NCBI GenBank assembly: GCA_003415625.1
Contig: PYIU01000003.1
Span: 186,001-250,000, forward strand
From: Aquanectria penicillioides
Taxonomy: Eukaryota; Ascomycota; Sordariomycetes; Hypocreales; Nectriaceae
Length of the DNA stretch: 64,000 nucleotides
Direction of reading: 5' to 3'
Shown here piece after piece: positions 1-13,051 of this stretch (positions are counted from its first letter, which is position 1; each line of letters starts with the position of its first letter). Under the pieces are notes generated by a model, which was not told the DNA's origin, did not search any database, and saw nothing but the letters and a program-made list of their open reading frames with translations. Made by a program: the position numbers and the translations under genes.

Positions 1-1180
1 CTGTACAAGTGTGGATGCGAATGTGGACGACGTGGATAGGGATTGGGATAGGGATTGGGATAGCGCCATGCACAGATTACAGACGTGGTTTGCACCAGAG
101 CCGCGGTGCGTCCAAGGAACTGGTCCGGCAGTGAGTTGTGGCTGGCCTCTCAGACCAATTACGCGCCCAGCTCATCGAGAATAAGCCCCGAAGACGTACG
201 TACTCCAGGCTCTCTAGCAGCCGTGCGTTTTCAGGATTCGATTCGATTCCGGGCCATCGATGACGCCGCTGGCAGCCTCGATCTCGGCCGTTGGACAAGG
301 CCCGTCAAAGGCCCCGTGGCCGCCCAATCGCCGCGCCTGTTGACGCGTTTCAACCCGCACAAACAGACTGACAAAGGCATGACGGAGCTTTGTGTGACGG
401 TGGGATTTACGGATCTTCCCGCTGGACGCCATTGGACACCAGTGCCCTGCTGGCCGTCAGGGCGTTGCCTTGGATGTTGGCTGCTGTCCAAAATGGCCTG
501 ATAATTCCGCGCTGTGGCAGGGATTCGGTTTTTTTCCTTTCCTGCGCTGTAACGTGGCTCCCTGTTCGTTTCAGAGCACATGGCATGGCCTTGCTCGGGC
601 TGGCTTGGCTTGGGCCAGAGGCTAAAGCACAAGCACCAGCAGCTCGAGTCAATGCCGCTGCCGATACCACGCTATTACCGTAGTTCCATGCTCATCCTCA
701 TGCTTGTACTCATGCTCTCATGCCCATGCTACTCCAGCGTATTACTGTATCCGTCCCGGCCCCGCTTACACCAGCTTCCGTGTTGGTCGTTGCCCCCGGG
801 GCAGAGGCACGGAAGCGCTCTAGACAACGCCATGACAGAGCAGATCTGAGCCCCATTCGGTGCTTCGAGCTGACATCCTCCGTACACAGTAACTAGCACA
901 AGTGTCTGTTGGTCCTGACATTTGGCCCAGGTCCAGCCTCTCATCCTCCCCTGTAGCCCCGACGAGGCCAGCGGAGCACGTTCCCCTGACATGGATGGAT
1001 GGCGATGAACGGCTGTCTTTAAATGGAAGTCTAACCATAGACACCCATAATTAATAACGGGATTCCTTCCTTTGCCGTGCTTCCAGGCTCCCCTTTCATC
1101 GCTCTCCTTGTGTCCAATTGTTGTTGACTTATCACTTTTGCCCCGATACCACACAAGCATACACATACCCTGCGGTCACT
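1..1180. other. Intergenic region upstream of the aldehyde dehydrogenase gene
   Basis: I find no convincing gene here. The open frames on both strands overlap each other and show no recognisable domain. Positions 39-63 hold a short direct repeat (gggattgggata). The last few hundred bases are C/T-rich, as is common in filamentous fungal promoters, and lead into the dehydrogenase ATG at 1181. Confidence 0.6.
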
Positions 1181-2862
1181 ATGACCTCAACGCCCGACTA
1201 CCATATCCCCTTTGAGGTAATCCATCCCCCAACAGCTGCTTTGCTTCCCGCCGCTCGACTTGACTTGATGTAATTGATTTGCTTACACTTTCATCTCCTC
1301 CCGTAGACGTTTCGCAACGTCATCAACAATGAATTGACCGAGACGGCTGAGACGCACCGCGCCATCTGCCCCAGCACTGAGGAGCAGCTTTGGGAGGCTC
1401 CCGTGTCCACCAAGGAGGATGTCGACCGCGCCGTGAGCGCTGCAAAGGCCGCTTTCCCTGCCTGGCGTGACTTGTCCCAGGATGAGCGAGCCGAATACCT
1501 CAACAAGTTCGCAGACGCCATTGAGGAGAACACGCAGCAGTTCGTCGACCTTCTCGGCAGGGAGGCCGGGAAGCCTCCTCAGGCCGGTGGCTTCGAGATG
1601 TTCCTTGTTATGAACCTCGCGCGGGGAACTCCCAAGCTGCGACTGCAGGAGGAGCGCCCTGTTGATGATGAGGAGGTATGTGAAAGAAAAAGAAAATTGC
1701 AATGCATCATCTCCCGCCTCGTAAATACGTATTAATCGACCATAGCGAACCGCCATTGTGCGATACGTGCCCATGGGAGTCGGTGTTGGTATCGTTCCCT
1801 GGAACTTCCCCCTCACCCTCGGCATCGGCAAGCTCTTGCCCGCCCTCCTTGCTGGCAACACCTTCATCTGGAAGCCCTCGCCCTACGCGCCCTACTCGGC
1901 CCTCAAGCTGGCCGAGCTCGGCGCCAAAATCTTCCCTCCTGGAGTCTTCCAGGCCCTCAGTGGAAAGGAGGACGTTGGGCCCATGCTGACCACCCACCCC
2001 GACGTCGCCAAGGTCAGCTTCACTGGTTCCACCGAGACCGGCAAGAAGATTATGGCCGCTTGTGCTGCTACCCTTAAGCGTGTTACTCTTGAGCTCGGAG
2101 GAAACGACGCTGCCATTGTTTGCGAGGACGTTGATATTGACGCCGTTGTTGCCAAGGTAAGTTGTTTAGTCTTCTGTAAGGAAGGAAGAAAAAAGGATAA
2201 GTCAGAGACTAACCGTAATCACTCAACAGGTCGCTTTCTTTGCCTTTGTGCACGCCGGCCAGATTTGCATGAACATTAAGCGTGTCTACGTGCACGAGGC
2301 CATTTACGACAAGTTCCTTGCTTCCATGGTCAACTTTGTCAAGCAGCTCAAGACTGGAGATTACAAGGACCCCGAGGCCTTCTTTGGCCCCATTCAGAAC
2401 AACATGCAGTATGAGAAGCTCAAGGAGCTGTACGCCCAGATTGGCAAGGAGGGATGGAAGACGGCCATGGGAGGTGCTCCCGGAGAGAAGGAGGGCAAGG
2501 GATTCTACATGCCCCCAACCATTATCGATAACCCCCCTGAGGACTCCCGCATTGTTGTCGAGGAGCCTTTCGGTCCCATCGTCCCCGTGATGAAGTGGAG
2601 CGACGATAACGAGGTCATCCGCCGGGCCAACGCCTCGGACCTTGGTCTCGGTGCCTCTGTCTGGAGCAAGGACGTCCCGCGTGCTCAGCGAATGGCCGAG
2701 CAGCTCGAGGCTGGAAGCATCTGGGTGAACACCCACTTTGAGCTTGCTCCCAACGTGCCTTTCGGTGGTCACAAGCAAAGTGGTATCGGCATGGACTGGG
2801 GTGAGGTTGGTCTGAAGGGCTGGTGCAACCCTCAGGCTTACTGGGTCAAGCACAAGCTGTAA
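1181..2862 (+). CDS. Aldehyde dehydrogenase (NAD(P)+-dependent, ALDH superfamily)
   Basis: This enzyme oxidises aldehydes to carboxylates with NAD(P)+; it has no visible targeting signal and is probably cytosolic. Four exons give 482 residues, about the family length: 1181-1216, 1307-1675, 1746-2156 and 2230-2862. The first exon encodes only 12 residues and the splice to 1307 keeps the frame. Visible family motifs are VPWNFPL, the cofactor-binding FTGSTETGK, the general-base motif ELGGND (Glu near residue 251) and the catalytic cysteine in GQICMN (Cys near 285). The C-terminal half contains the EEPFGPI motif and FGGHKQSG. The sequence resembles broad-specificity fungal ALDHs, so the substrate cannot be read from it. 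Its nearest neighbours, a HET gene and the more distant glycerol genes, give no firm pathway link. Confidence 0.93.
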
Positions 2863-3346
2863 ACATTCGACGCCTGAAAGACGATTTATATAATGATACA
2901 AGATATAGAATTTACCTCCGTGTGCATTGCTCTTCATGCAAATTGGCCAAGCAATAGGAGAATATAACGTACCCTTTGCTTAACAACGAGGTAACAAGAG
3001 TCGTTGATCTACTGTAGTCCGTTGGCGTTCGCAACTGGAGTGATTTTTCCCCCATATAAGTAGAATTCGGCCGCTCCTTGACGCGGCGAGGCAGCGTGGA
3101 CAGTTTTCCTTGGTGCTGTCTCAGCCAACAATTGGGGGCCATGGCCGTAATTGCGGCCGCTGCTGCCTGGTGCAGCCGCCCCTGCTTCTTGGACTGGAGT
3201 TGAGATGTACTTAAATTCGGAACTCCAGCTTTATCCATCCTTCCTCTACATCCTGTCGAAATCTTCAGCCCAATGAGGAGCTGCCTGTCGCCTCAGCACA
3301 ACACATCGCCAAAAATCCCCACCTACTTCATCAAATCAACTAGACG
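2863..3346. other. Intergenic region between the ALDH and HET genes
   Basis: This contains the ALDH 3' end and the HET-gene promoter. No gene or RNA is visible. Confidence 0.6.
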
Positions 3347-5432
3347 ATGGATCTGCCAGCAACAACATCCGAGTTCATCTGCGATGCATGCAAGAACATC
3401 GATTTCAGTAAAGTACTGGAGTTAACGAGCGCTACTCCCAGCATTGAAAGCCTCCTGCTCGATGCCGATGGATCACGCTTCATACCGCCCGTGCAAACAA
3501 ATTGTATTGTTTGTAGAATCTTGTCGACATGCTGTAGACAGCAATCCACAACATTGGGCTGCTTTGAGTTGCGCGCAGTCTCATTTTTGCAAAATTGTCT
3601 ATGGGCCGATGGGCGGTTCAAAGGAGCGCAGGAGAGTGCAATGCTTGTGGTAACCCCAAAGCCTCCAGCAACGACGAGAAGAACATTCCCACAGTGTCTC
3701 GTGGCAATGACGCAGGATATGTGGTTATCTATCCAAACGGAACTGCGCCGGCTCTTTTCAGGCCGCGCATCGTCTCAGAATCGTTCGACAGCGAGAGAAC
3801 GCGCAAGTGGCTACAAAATTGTAGAGATTGCCATGGGAGCGAGTGCCGTGGATCATCTCAGACGGTCGCAGCTATGAAGCTGATTGACTGTGAAACGCTG
3901 AAGATTATACCAGCCACCGCTTCCATGACATGGGTCACATTGAGCTACGTTTGGGGAACGCCGAAAGAAGTTGCGTCCAACAACCATCCATCGCTCCCTT
4001 CACTCCAACTTCCATCACCTATTCCGCGGTTGATCAGTGATAGTATTACAGTTGTCAAAAGCCTTGGATATCGATACCTGTGGGTTGACAAGTACTGCAT
4101 CGACCAACAGAATGAGCCCGAGAAGATTGATTGCATCAACAACATGGACTTGATCTACGGAGCAGCCGAGGTTACTATCATTGCCGCATCCGGGACAAAT
4201 GAGGATCAGGGTCTACCCGGGATTGGACCAACGAAGAGATCCAAACAACAAGTTGTTGAGCTTCCGGGTTTCACAATTCTCAGCACCGGTCCGGATCCCA
4301 CAGCAAACATTGCAGAATCAAAATGGTGGACGCGAGGGTGGACCTTCCAAGAGGCCTTTTTGTCACCAAGAAAACTGGTGTTTACCGAGTATCAGACCTA
4401 CTTTGAATGCATAGAAGTCAGTTGGAATGAATCCATTGGTGGGTTGGAGTTCATCGAGAACCCCGAACAGGTCGACTTTAGCGGTTTCTGGAAGGCCAGC
4501 AGCTTTCTCATGAACCCATACATGGGCCGGACAACATCTAGGAAGTATTGGGACGGCGGGTATCTAAAAGAGTGTGGGACATTGGATGTTGGAAGCCGCG
4601 AGACGCATAAAATGGTCCAGCATAGGCATCATGAGCTTCTCAAGCTTGCAGAAAAGTACTGCTCACGCGAGTTGACGTTCGATTCTGACTCTCTCAATGC
4701 GTTTTCCGGAGTGCTGCGGTTTCTGGAAAGAAACAGCCTGCCCCCTACTTTACACCTATGCGGGCTGCCATATGTTGCTTTGGGCAGCAATGACGACAAA
4801 GCCGTCGAGATATATTTGACGGCGTCGCTCTGCTGGTATCACCTAGCGTGCAGTTCGATACGACGGCGGTGCGAGTTTCCATCGTGGACGTGGGCCGGTT
4901 GGGCTGGGCCGATTCGATCAATTCGCTTATACAAAGCACAGCGTTGGGTTCCGAGGGCACGCGAGATTCTTTTGAAAGATAAAGGGGACACATGCACCCA
5001 GCTGCACAGTATCTGCAACCTGGTAGACATTCTCATGGTCCGGACTCAGCTGGTGCAGTTAGTTTAACAGCCCGCGAAGTTCCAGCAACACTCTTCTCTG
5101 CAGCAGGAGATACTGACAGCTGGAGTGACTGCACAGCCGCGGGACATCGTCTGCTCGTTGAAGGGGTGCAACTGCCGACCGCCACGCCCAGCGTCTTTCT
5201 GGAGCGCCTCAAAACAAAGGCTTGGAGTTGTTTGTTGCTTGGGGACTACTGGTCTGACGAGCGGTCCAAGGAGGAAGATTGGAGGTTTCTGCTCGTTGTT
5301 GAATGGGGGGTTTCTGAGACTGCTACTCGAATTGGTATTTTGCTTGCCCAAGGTTGGGAAGGAAGCGGAAACGAAGTCTGTAGCTTTTTTGATGAGAGCA
5401 GCTTGAGATGGATCCAAGTTCGTCTTGTCTAG
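3347..5432 (+). CDS. HET-domain (heterokaryon incompatibility-type) protein, frameshifted in this sequence
   Basis: HET-domain proteins take part in non-self recognition and heterokaryon-incompatibility cell death in ascomycetes. The start at 3347 gives a Cys-rich N-terminus (CDACKNIDF, NCIVCRIL). The frame then moves by one base at the C run 3654-3657: one more C would join LVVTPK to ASSNDEKN. The HET core follows in the new frame: LSYVWG, GYRYLWVDKYCIDQ, YGAAEVTIIAASG and RGWTFQEAFLS. A 50-nt intron at 5009-5058 (A|gtatct...gcag|TT) restores continuity to a typical HET C-terminal tail ending at 5432. Counting the missing base, the protein is 678 residues. I see no NACHT, repeat or other C-terminal domain. 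Either the gene is inactive or the assembly lacks one base. Confidence 0.82.
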
Positions 5433-6773
5433 TACGAAAAGTATCGTTTGGAAGATGGTCAATGAGACTTCGCCAAGCCGCCGTCTCCGCTCCCCTGCGT
5501 GTGTCAAACACCACAAAGCCAGCAGCAATGCAAGATGCGGATGGCCATAATCGCCTGCAAACAGCCCACCAGTCACCAAATAACTCGCCACAAGACCCGG
5601 TCTCGAAAGTACCAACAATTGCTTGCAGATTTGGTAGCAATGTCGATTCAAACTTATCCAATGACGTTGAAGCTACATCCCACATCGACTCTAACAACAC
5701 CGTACTTGGGAGGCCCTTAACCTATACCATTGATACACACCAGCCAGCTAAAAACTGACCGCAATTCGAGAGGATAATTATTAATGCGTGAGTATCTTAT
5801 TGGACTATTCGAACTTAATTGACAGGAAGTATCGACTTGGCTCGAAAGGCACTCTGATTGGCAACACGTATACGATTTCTAACAGTTATGCTTCCCGCAA
5901 TATGCATTTATAGTAATAGAGAATTCTAATTCTTGTGGAACTGAGTACTTCATCTTGAAATAGCATTACCCCGTGTTTATTATTATCATTATCTTTCAAA
6001 GATGTCAGGTCATGCTTCACATCATGTAACAATGGTCTGTAGGTAGACAGCGGTGGATAGATCAGCTTATTAGATCACGTTGTTCTCTCGAGGGAACATT
6101 GGTCTGGGCTACAAGATTCCCTCATTCATACTTATCTATAAGGGGCTAAGTGCTTACCCCTTTCTAATTTGCCCATGCTTGCTGACGCGTTCGCATTGTC
6201 TCGTCAAGCATGTTGACAAGTAGACTCGACTGCGAGTCCTTTCTCTCGTTACGAGATGAAACCAAAGAAAACTAACGAGGATTATTGAAATCCCCTAGTC
6301 CATTAAAAATCATAGATGTTTTGTAATTATTAAAACTCTTCCTATCATGCAGCCAATTTTTTTTTCCTGTCCAAAATAGAGATCCTGATCTACAGGGTAG
6401 CCACCTAACATAATGGGTGATCTATTTCAGCCCCCTTGCATAGCGCAACCATTGCGAATTCATACCCGACGGTAACACTGCATACAATTTCGCATGAACT
6501 GTTTCACATTCTCCATTAACTACCATGTGTGATGCTTTCTCGCCCAATAGTAAACCAGCTCGCGATAATTTTTTTGTGTTTTTTTTTTCTTTTCCTATTT
6601 ACTCCATAGACCCCACGCTCACACCCAACATTTAATTACGTATTATTGTAGATATCCTTGTTCCACTTTTCCAATGACTCCACACGCCTTTAGAGGCAGC
6701 TAGCTTTGTCGACGACCATGTGCGGGGAAGTGAAGACGCGCGCCGCTATCCAGGTGATTGGTTAACCCGCGGT
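5433..6773. other. Intergenic region, 1.3 kb
   Basis: AT-rich sequence with short homopolymers (for example a T run near 6570-6590). No gene, RNA or repeat family is recognisable. Confidence 0.55.
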
Positions 6774-7334
6774 TTACAGGTTGAAGAGAGCAGCGGCACC
6801 ACCCATCAGGGCACCGACAGCAATGGCGGCAGTGGGCATGGTGCCGGCGCCGGAGCTGGAGGCGCTGGTAGCCTCGGCCGAAGCAGAGGCAGAGGCAGTG
6901 CCGGTAGCAGTGCTGTCAGAGGCGGAAGCAGAGCTGCCCGAAGCAGAGGCGGCGCTGGCAGAGGCAGAGCTGTTGGAGGCGGCAGAGGCAGCGCTGGAGC
7001 TGGCCTTGGTGGCGAGAGTGGTGGGAACGGTGGTGACAGCGGCCGAGGCGCTGGCGGCGGCGACGGAGGCGGCAGCGGCAATGCTGGCGGCGATGCTGGA
7101 GATCTCAGCGGCAACGCTGTTGTATCGGTCCACGGCGGAGCTGTAAGCGGCAGTGTTCTCAACCGTGGTCACGGCGGCAGCAGTAGTTGTGGTAGCAGCC
7201 TATATCACGGGGAAAAAGGGGGTTCCCTGGGTTAATAACCATGGATCACAATCACTAGTCGGTAGATAAGCTTATCAGCAGCATACCTGAGCGGCGGCAA
7301 CGGCAGAGATGAGAGCAACGACGGAGAACTTCAT
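6774..7334 (-). CDS. Small secreted Ser/Ala-rich protein, probably GPI-anchored
   Basis: Two exons on the minus strand, 7334-7287 and 7199-6774, encode 157 residues; the 87-nt intron has a GTATGC donor. The first exon is a signal peptide (MKFSVVALISAVAAAQ). The mature part is almost entirely Ala, Ser, Thr and Val, with no cysteine, and is probably O-mannosylated. The C-terminus has a small-residue stretch (SSSGAG) followed by a hydrophobic tail ending GGAAALFNL, the expected layout of a GPI-attachment signal. Such proteins usually end up in the plasma membrane or cell wall. There is no CFEM or enzymatic domain, so a structural or surface role is inference. The Gly-rich open frame on the opposite strand is a shadow. 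Confidence 0.8.
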
Positions 7335-7783
7335 GTTGGCGAGGGTTGTTGATGAATAACGATTGGATGGGCAAAGTTGACGACTTGTAATTGCGGAGAA
7401 CTTCACGAAACCCGAGCAGAAACGACAGACGAGGATGGGGATGGAGAGAGAGAAGAGCCTGACCAAAAGAGGGAAGCGCTGGATATTTCAAGCCGATCTA
7501 TTGTGAATTCAGAGCGTTGTCGTCTTACGCACGCTCTCATGATGTTACGTATACCCAGGTCCTTTGGCCCCCTGCTCCAGCTTTTCGTTGGTTGGTGGAG
7601 ATGGCCTCGTCATCGGTCGGGGCCACGCAGTTGGTGAGATGACGGGCTCAAAAGTGGACCGGACTTGCGTGTCCCCGACAGAAAATGATGTCTTTTTGCG
7701 CCTGCGCTCCATCTATGTACAGTCCCGTTGCATGAGAGACAGAGATGAGAAAAAAAAAATCAAGGCTGAAAAAAAATACAATA
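7335..7783. other. Intergenic region between the GPI protein 5' end and the regulator 3' end
   Basis: This contains the promoter of the GPI-type protein and the 3' flank of the downstream regulator. No gene is visible. Confidence 0.6.
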
Positions 7784-10449
7784 TCAATTATATGACGTGC
7801 TGAACCCCAGCCAGTCAGATTCAAGGTTCAGGACGCCGTTTATTCTCGTTGCATCCACACCAGCCATTTCGCTGGTGGGCTGAGTCTGCAGGATGTTAAT
7901 CTGGCTGCTCGATGCCGTGGCAACCGATTTTGAGATTTTGGGGTAGTTGAAGAAGTCGAAGACGTCAATGTTGTCGAGCTCGATGAGGGATGTGATTTGA
8001 GTTGACGTCTGCTCGACGCCCGAGCGCCGGGTTCCCGTTGTCAGTGTTACTAAATCATAGGCGCTCCTAATAAACGAAAGACGCAATCCCTGTTAGTATC
8101 TATACAAGACGCACACGACCAAGACCCAAACTCGGAACGAACGCACTCGAAAACGACAAAAGGAAAAGAATAACAAAAGAACCAAAGAAACTAACCTTCT
8201 CATTGCAGCAAAGCTCATCCCGCCTTGCCGCTCTCTTTGTACCAGTCGATCGAGGATCTTTGCGTAGTTGTTTGCCACCTCCCAATGCTGGCCGACGTGA
8301 CGCAGCGTGTCGATGAAGAAGCCGATCCTCGGGTCCAGAGACCCAACCGTGGCGGCGTGCACCAGCAGCAGCCTCGCGGCCACCCAGAGGGAGAAGGCAA
8401 AGGGAGGACCGAGCAGGTCCAGGCCGTTCGCCTCGAGAACGTCCTGCGCAATGTCGCCGAGACTCTGCACCGCCGAGAGACACTTTTGCATGGCATAGTG
8501 GGACGGCACGAAGATGTGCGACCGCGCTGCGGGATACGCCGCCGAGGAATGGAGTCGGACGACGGAGGTAACGTATGCGCTGTGCAGCATGAACCAGTTT
8601 GCTACACGGCTGGCCGGGTCTGAGTGACAGAGCGCCGATATCTTGCTGTACTCGCTCGGCAGGCTTTGCAGCCAGTCGTTGAGGGCGCCGTCCAGCGAAC
8701 GATATGTGTTGCGCCAGCTGGCCATGTCCGCCGACGACGTGATGTCGACGGGCGTCTTGAGAAAGTTGTGCACCTTGCTAAGTATTCGAACGATGAGGCA
8801 GTGGTATGAAAAGCTGCCGAGGTTCTCCGGCTTGGTGATGACGTACTCGGCCGGGTTGCTGTATTGGTTATTATATGAGGTGAGGGATGAGGTCTCGACG
8901 GGGACGTTTCTGGAGAATAGGTCGTAGGAGCACGGGAGGAGGCGTTTCATCTTGGTGTCGTCGAGCATAAAGTTGAACGTGGTGGTGCCCACGGTAGCGT
9001 ACCGATCCAGCACATACACCACCCAGCAGAGCCGCCGACGGCCCTCGTCTTCAATCCACGACTCGGGCTCGCTGATTGCTACACGGCGGATAGACCCCGT
9101 GCTAGGGGTTTCTTGGGCGTCGGCTTTTAGGTATACGCTGGTCTCCTTGTAGAGGTCGAGCTGCCGCACGGTCTGGGCGATGAGCGAGAGGAGGTTCCAT
9201 CCGCGCGGGCCGTTGGACGTGCCCAACTCGTCCAGGCAGACTATTACCAAAGCCCGCAGCGCCGGAATACTAATGTGTTCCATGGCATATATCTGAACTC
9301 TGTGGCGGGCCACCTTGTGATAGTGCGCCCGCATCTCGGGTGTCAGACGCGGGTCCTTGGAGAACCTCAGCGTCGTGGCGATGATTGCAAAGAGCAGGAT
9401 CTGGTCCGTCTCACCCAACGACTCGGGCCCAAAGAGGTTCTCGAACGTCGTCTTGCGGTCCAGGATGGGGCACCATGTGTTGCAGTGCTTGAAGTACAGG
9501 TCGACCAGGGTATAGAGCATATAGTGAGGGGGAAGATCAGGGTTGGACGACCGGATCGACAGGTTATGGCGCGATCCTGCCATGTCGGCACCATTGCTTG
9601 CAAGGACCGAGGGGTCATTGATCAGGAAGCTCATCTGGCTTTGGTTGGGCGCGTGGTCGCCGCCGCCGCCGCCGCCGCCGCCGCCACTGCCATGGTGAGA
9701 AGACTGCCTGTCAGCGCCATTGTCGACCTGCTGCCACCCGGGACTTGGAAAGGCGGCCTGCGCTCTCGCTTGAGAGTTTGAGGTTGCTCTTGAGAGGTTG
9801 CCCTGGCTGATGCGGGCTTCGTTCTGCTGGTACGAGTCGATCTGGGACGAGCTGTGGTTGCTGACGGATGGTGATAGTTGCTGGGCGGCGACCTGGTGGT
9901 CGTGGGCAATGTGGGCCTCTACTCGTCGCCCCAGGGCGTGCAGCAGCGCATCAATTCGATTGACCTTTGCCTCGAGCTCGACGTTGAAGCCGGCGCGGGC
10001 ACCAATCTTCTGTCTCTCGAGATAGACGCAGGTCCGATTGTGCCGAGCGCACCACGAGCAGGCGGGCTCAGCGCGGTCGCATTTGACCTTGCGGGCCTTG
10101 CACAGCTCGCACCTTGTAAAGCCATGTCAGTCAGTCTCACTCTGATAGTTTCTCGCAACCTCGCCTCTCGCTTGAGCCATCCATCAACGATCCATCAAGG
10201 GTGCATCGATGGAGGAAATGGCGCGTGCGCAACAACAAGAACAACAACAACAACAACAACAACAGCACTGATTGGATTCGACCGGGATGCTCACGAAGTC
10301 TTCTGGTACCGCTCTCTCCTTCGCTTCCTGGGCGCATTCATGGATCCGACTGTGCCGGCGTCGTCGCCGCTGGAGCCCTCGTCGTGGCTAAAGGCCGAGT
10401 TGACATCCTCCTCGGCCATGGGTACCGAAGGTGCATTTGCGGCGGCCAT
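7784..10449 (-). CDS. Zn2Cys6 fungal-specific transcription factor next to the glycerol genes
   Basis: A nuclear binuclear-zinc-cluster regulator of 784 residues. Exons on the minus strand are 10449-10295, 10112-8196 and 8066-7784. The zinc cluster is split by intron 1: a basic stretch (RKRRRERYQKT) is joined to CELCKARKVKC, giving C-x2-C-x6-C-x6-C-x2-C-x6-C at residues 53-80. A short linker, a Gly run (near 9660-9680) and a long helical middle domain follow. That domain has the features of the fungal-specific transcription factor domain (RRRLCWVVYVLDRY, then LHSAYVTSVVRLHS). An upstream in-frame ATG at 10479 would add ten residues; 10449 is preferred because a TATA-like run lies just above it. 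Intron 1 carries an AAC microsatellite. It lies downstream of glycerol kinase in the same orientation and is a positional candidate for regulating the glycerol genes (inference). Confidence 0.88.
10230..10264. repeat. AAC trinucleotide microsatellite
   Basis: About ten AAC units lie inside intron 1 of the Zn2Cys6 regulator, so the repeat is non-coding. Confidence 0.9.
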
Positions 10450-10922
10450 GTCTGAGGCATGGTCCCGAGAACTCCACATTTTTTTGGGCTTTCCTATATA
10501 TATTTTTTTTTAACGGGGGAGGGGAGGGCGTGCTATAAGGTACCCCAGATACGGAGCCGATTGACTTTTGTCAGGCGGAAACTCTTCTCAAGTCAAGAAA
10601 AAAAAAAAGAGGACACGGGCGTGAGGGAGCGAGGGAGTGACGGGAGTGACGGAGGTACGGGCTAGGGCGAGGGAAAAACTGGGAGACGAGAGAAAATGTC
10701 GCCTCCCTTGCTGTGGGGAAAATCCGGGGGACACGGCATCTGAGATGGGAATGGAGATGGAGATGGAGATGGAGATGGGCTGGTTAACCGGACGGGAGGA
10801 GATTGGACGTGAGGTGATGGATGGGACGTGCTGAGACGTGATGGGATGGCACGGAACAGCAGCAAGAAAGGTGACAATGATACCAGGCCCAGCATCAAGC
10901 AGCAAGCATCGATGGAGGAGTG

Positions 10923-10960
10923 CGAGTGTGAGTGTGAGTGTGAGTGTGAGTGTGAGTGAG
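10923..10960. repeat. GAGTGT tandem repeat
   Basis: About six consecutive GAGTGT units occur upstream of the regulator gene. Confidence 0.9.
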
Positions 10961-11363
10961 GAGTAAGAAGGCCGACCGAAGACCGAGTCGAATCAAGATG
11001 GACGCGGCTCCGGTGTGGACTCGACTCGGACTCGCTCGCTTGACCGACCGGGATGGTCTGGTCTGGTTGGACGACCTGACTGTTGGATTTGAAACGTGGG
11101 AATCTCGGCTGCGCCACATGCGGTTCTCAGTTGTAGCGAGGGTTCGCGATGAGATGACGATAATGATGACGGGCGGCAGCACAGAATCAAGCAAGACAGA
11201 AGAGGCAAGGCCAAGGACAGCCAGTACCAGTGCCAGAGGGAGAGAGGAGAAGGAACAGGCCCTAAACAGACCCTAAACAGACCCTAGGACAGGCCAAGAG
11301 AGGGAAAAAGACAGGCCTGGAGCTTCAAGCCTAGGCACTGTCACCACAGCACTGCCAACACGA

Positions 11364-11381
11364 GGGGGGGGGGGGGGGGGG
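11364..11381. repeat. Poly-G tract (18 bases)
   Basis: An uninterrupted run of 18 G lies in the intergenic region. Its length is likely to vary and to be poorly determined by sequencing. Confidence 0.85.
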
Positions 11382-12461
11382 CGGGTGAGGTGACATTGGT
11401 GCGAGGGACTCCGGCCGGAACTGAACGCCTCCAAAGGGCAGGTCGAGCAGCAATAGCGCCGTCAATCCCCACTCGTATCCCCGGCTAAAATCCCAGTAAG
11501 CCCTATTAAAGCTGTTGCCTGGCTGGTGTAGGCCCGGTCAAGTCCGCCCGGTTGGTGCTAGAGAGCGGGCAGCCGGCGGCCAGCGGGCGTGAGAACGCAC
11601 GTCTTTGTCCAGCGCCGTGGGACGTGTACGTAACGCAATTGGGAGAAGCCGGAGGGCGGCGCTTCAGGTGCGCGAGGAGAGAGATTGGATTCAAGTAATT
11701 AATCGCGCGGGCGCGGCCGGAGCGCGCCACGGGGACGGGCGCTGGGCCTTCCGGGAGTGGCGATTTAAAGGGGGAACGACAACGAACGACACCGGCAGGA
11801 CAGGACAGGACAGGACAGGACACGACGGGACGGGAGGAGATTGAGGCGGCGCCATGTATGTATGTGCGGAATGGCGTAGAAGCCGAGCAGAAGGGAGGGG
11901 GGGTGCAGAGTGTGTGTGGTGACAAGGGCGAAAAAGAAAAGCTAGAAAAATATTGACTACCTGAATTGGTCTACTCCGTAACTAATAGAAAAGTCAAAGT
12001 GTCACGGCAAGAAAGAAAAAGGAATAATAAAACGACAAAAAGAAACGAGGGTTCGTCACGAGAATTCCAGCCGAAGCTTCATGCACTTCGGATATATACG
12101 GGTCCAAGTTGTCACAATGCGGATGGCGACGTTTTAAACGAGGCATTCATTCCAAACTAAAGGTTTAAACGAGAAGAGGGGGCCAAAGAAAAAGAAAAAA
12201 AAAGCCATTCAAAAAAAAAAAATGCGTGCTAACTTAGTATCATCGCAGGTTTCCTTGAAACCACTCCTGCTGACATGAGACCATCATAGGGTACCCTAAT
12301 ACCTAATAATACTAAAAAAAAAAAACGTCCGTAATAGGTAAAAACACAAAACATGGCCGTGACGTTACTCCACGCTGTCACAACGGTGACGAGCAGCCAT
12401 GCACGACATGAATATGGCATGGCATGGCATGGCATGGCATGACATGACTTGGTAGATCATT

Positions 12462-13016
12462 TTAGTTGGCCCAGCCCTTACTCATCTGCACCGCCTTCTC
12501 CCAGCGGCTGAATCGCCCGTCGGCCTCCTCGGTCGTGATGCTAGGCTTGAAAATGGTGCGGCCCTCGTTGTTGACCTTCTTGAGCTCCTCAAAGTCCTTC
12601 CACACCCCCACGCCGAAGCCCGCCGCAATGGCAGCGCCAAGCGCCGTCGTCTCGCGCATTGCCGGCCGGTTGACAGGGATACCGATAAGATCGGATTGAG
12701 TCTAAAGTCAGGGTTAGCTGGATCCATACTGTATATAGGTATGTGTATGTGGGTGTGAGTGAGTGAGTGAGTGAGTGAGTGAGTGAGTGCGTGTGGGTGT
12801 GCGTGTGTGCGTGTATGTAGGTACTGACTGGAGCTGCGAGCTGCGCGCCGGCCGCCACCAAGCTTTTCCATATGGAGCCGGTAGAGGGGGTGGGACTTGA
12901 CAAGGGGGGTTCCACATGCACATGGCAAGGCATGGGAGGGAGTGGAAACATGGGGAGTGTAAATGGGAGTGTGGAAGAGTGGGTTTTGAGAGAGAGAGAG
13001 GGAAGTGAAAGAGAGA

Positions 13017-13051
<35 letters not shown>

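Larger units (their letters stand above)
10450..12461. other. Two-kilobase intergenic region with dense simple repeats
   Basis: This holds the regulator promoter (TATA-like run near 10495-10510) and the 3' flank of glycerol kinase. I see no gene. Simple repeats include GGAGAT units at 10751-10778, GAGTGT units at 10923-10960, an 18-base G run at 11364-11381, AGGAC units at 11796-11821 and GGCAT units at 12417-12443. Overlapping open frames here are composition artefacts. Confidence 0.65.

Noticed and set aside
231..849. Several overlapping open frames on both strands in the first kilobase
   Set aside because: Mutually overlapping, no domains, no credible splice structure.
6720..7235. Plus-strand Gly/Ser-rich open frame of 171 codons
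   Set aside because: Exact antisense of the Ala/Ser-rich GPI-type gene, which has a signal peptide, an intron and a GPI signal on the other strand.
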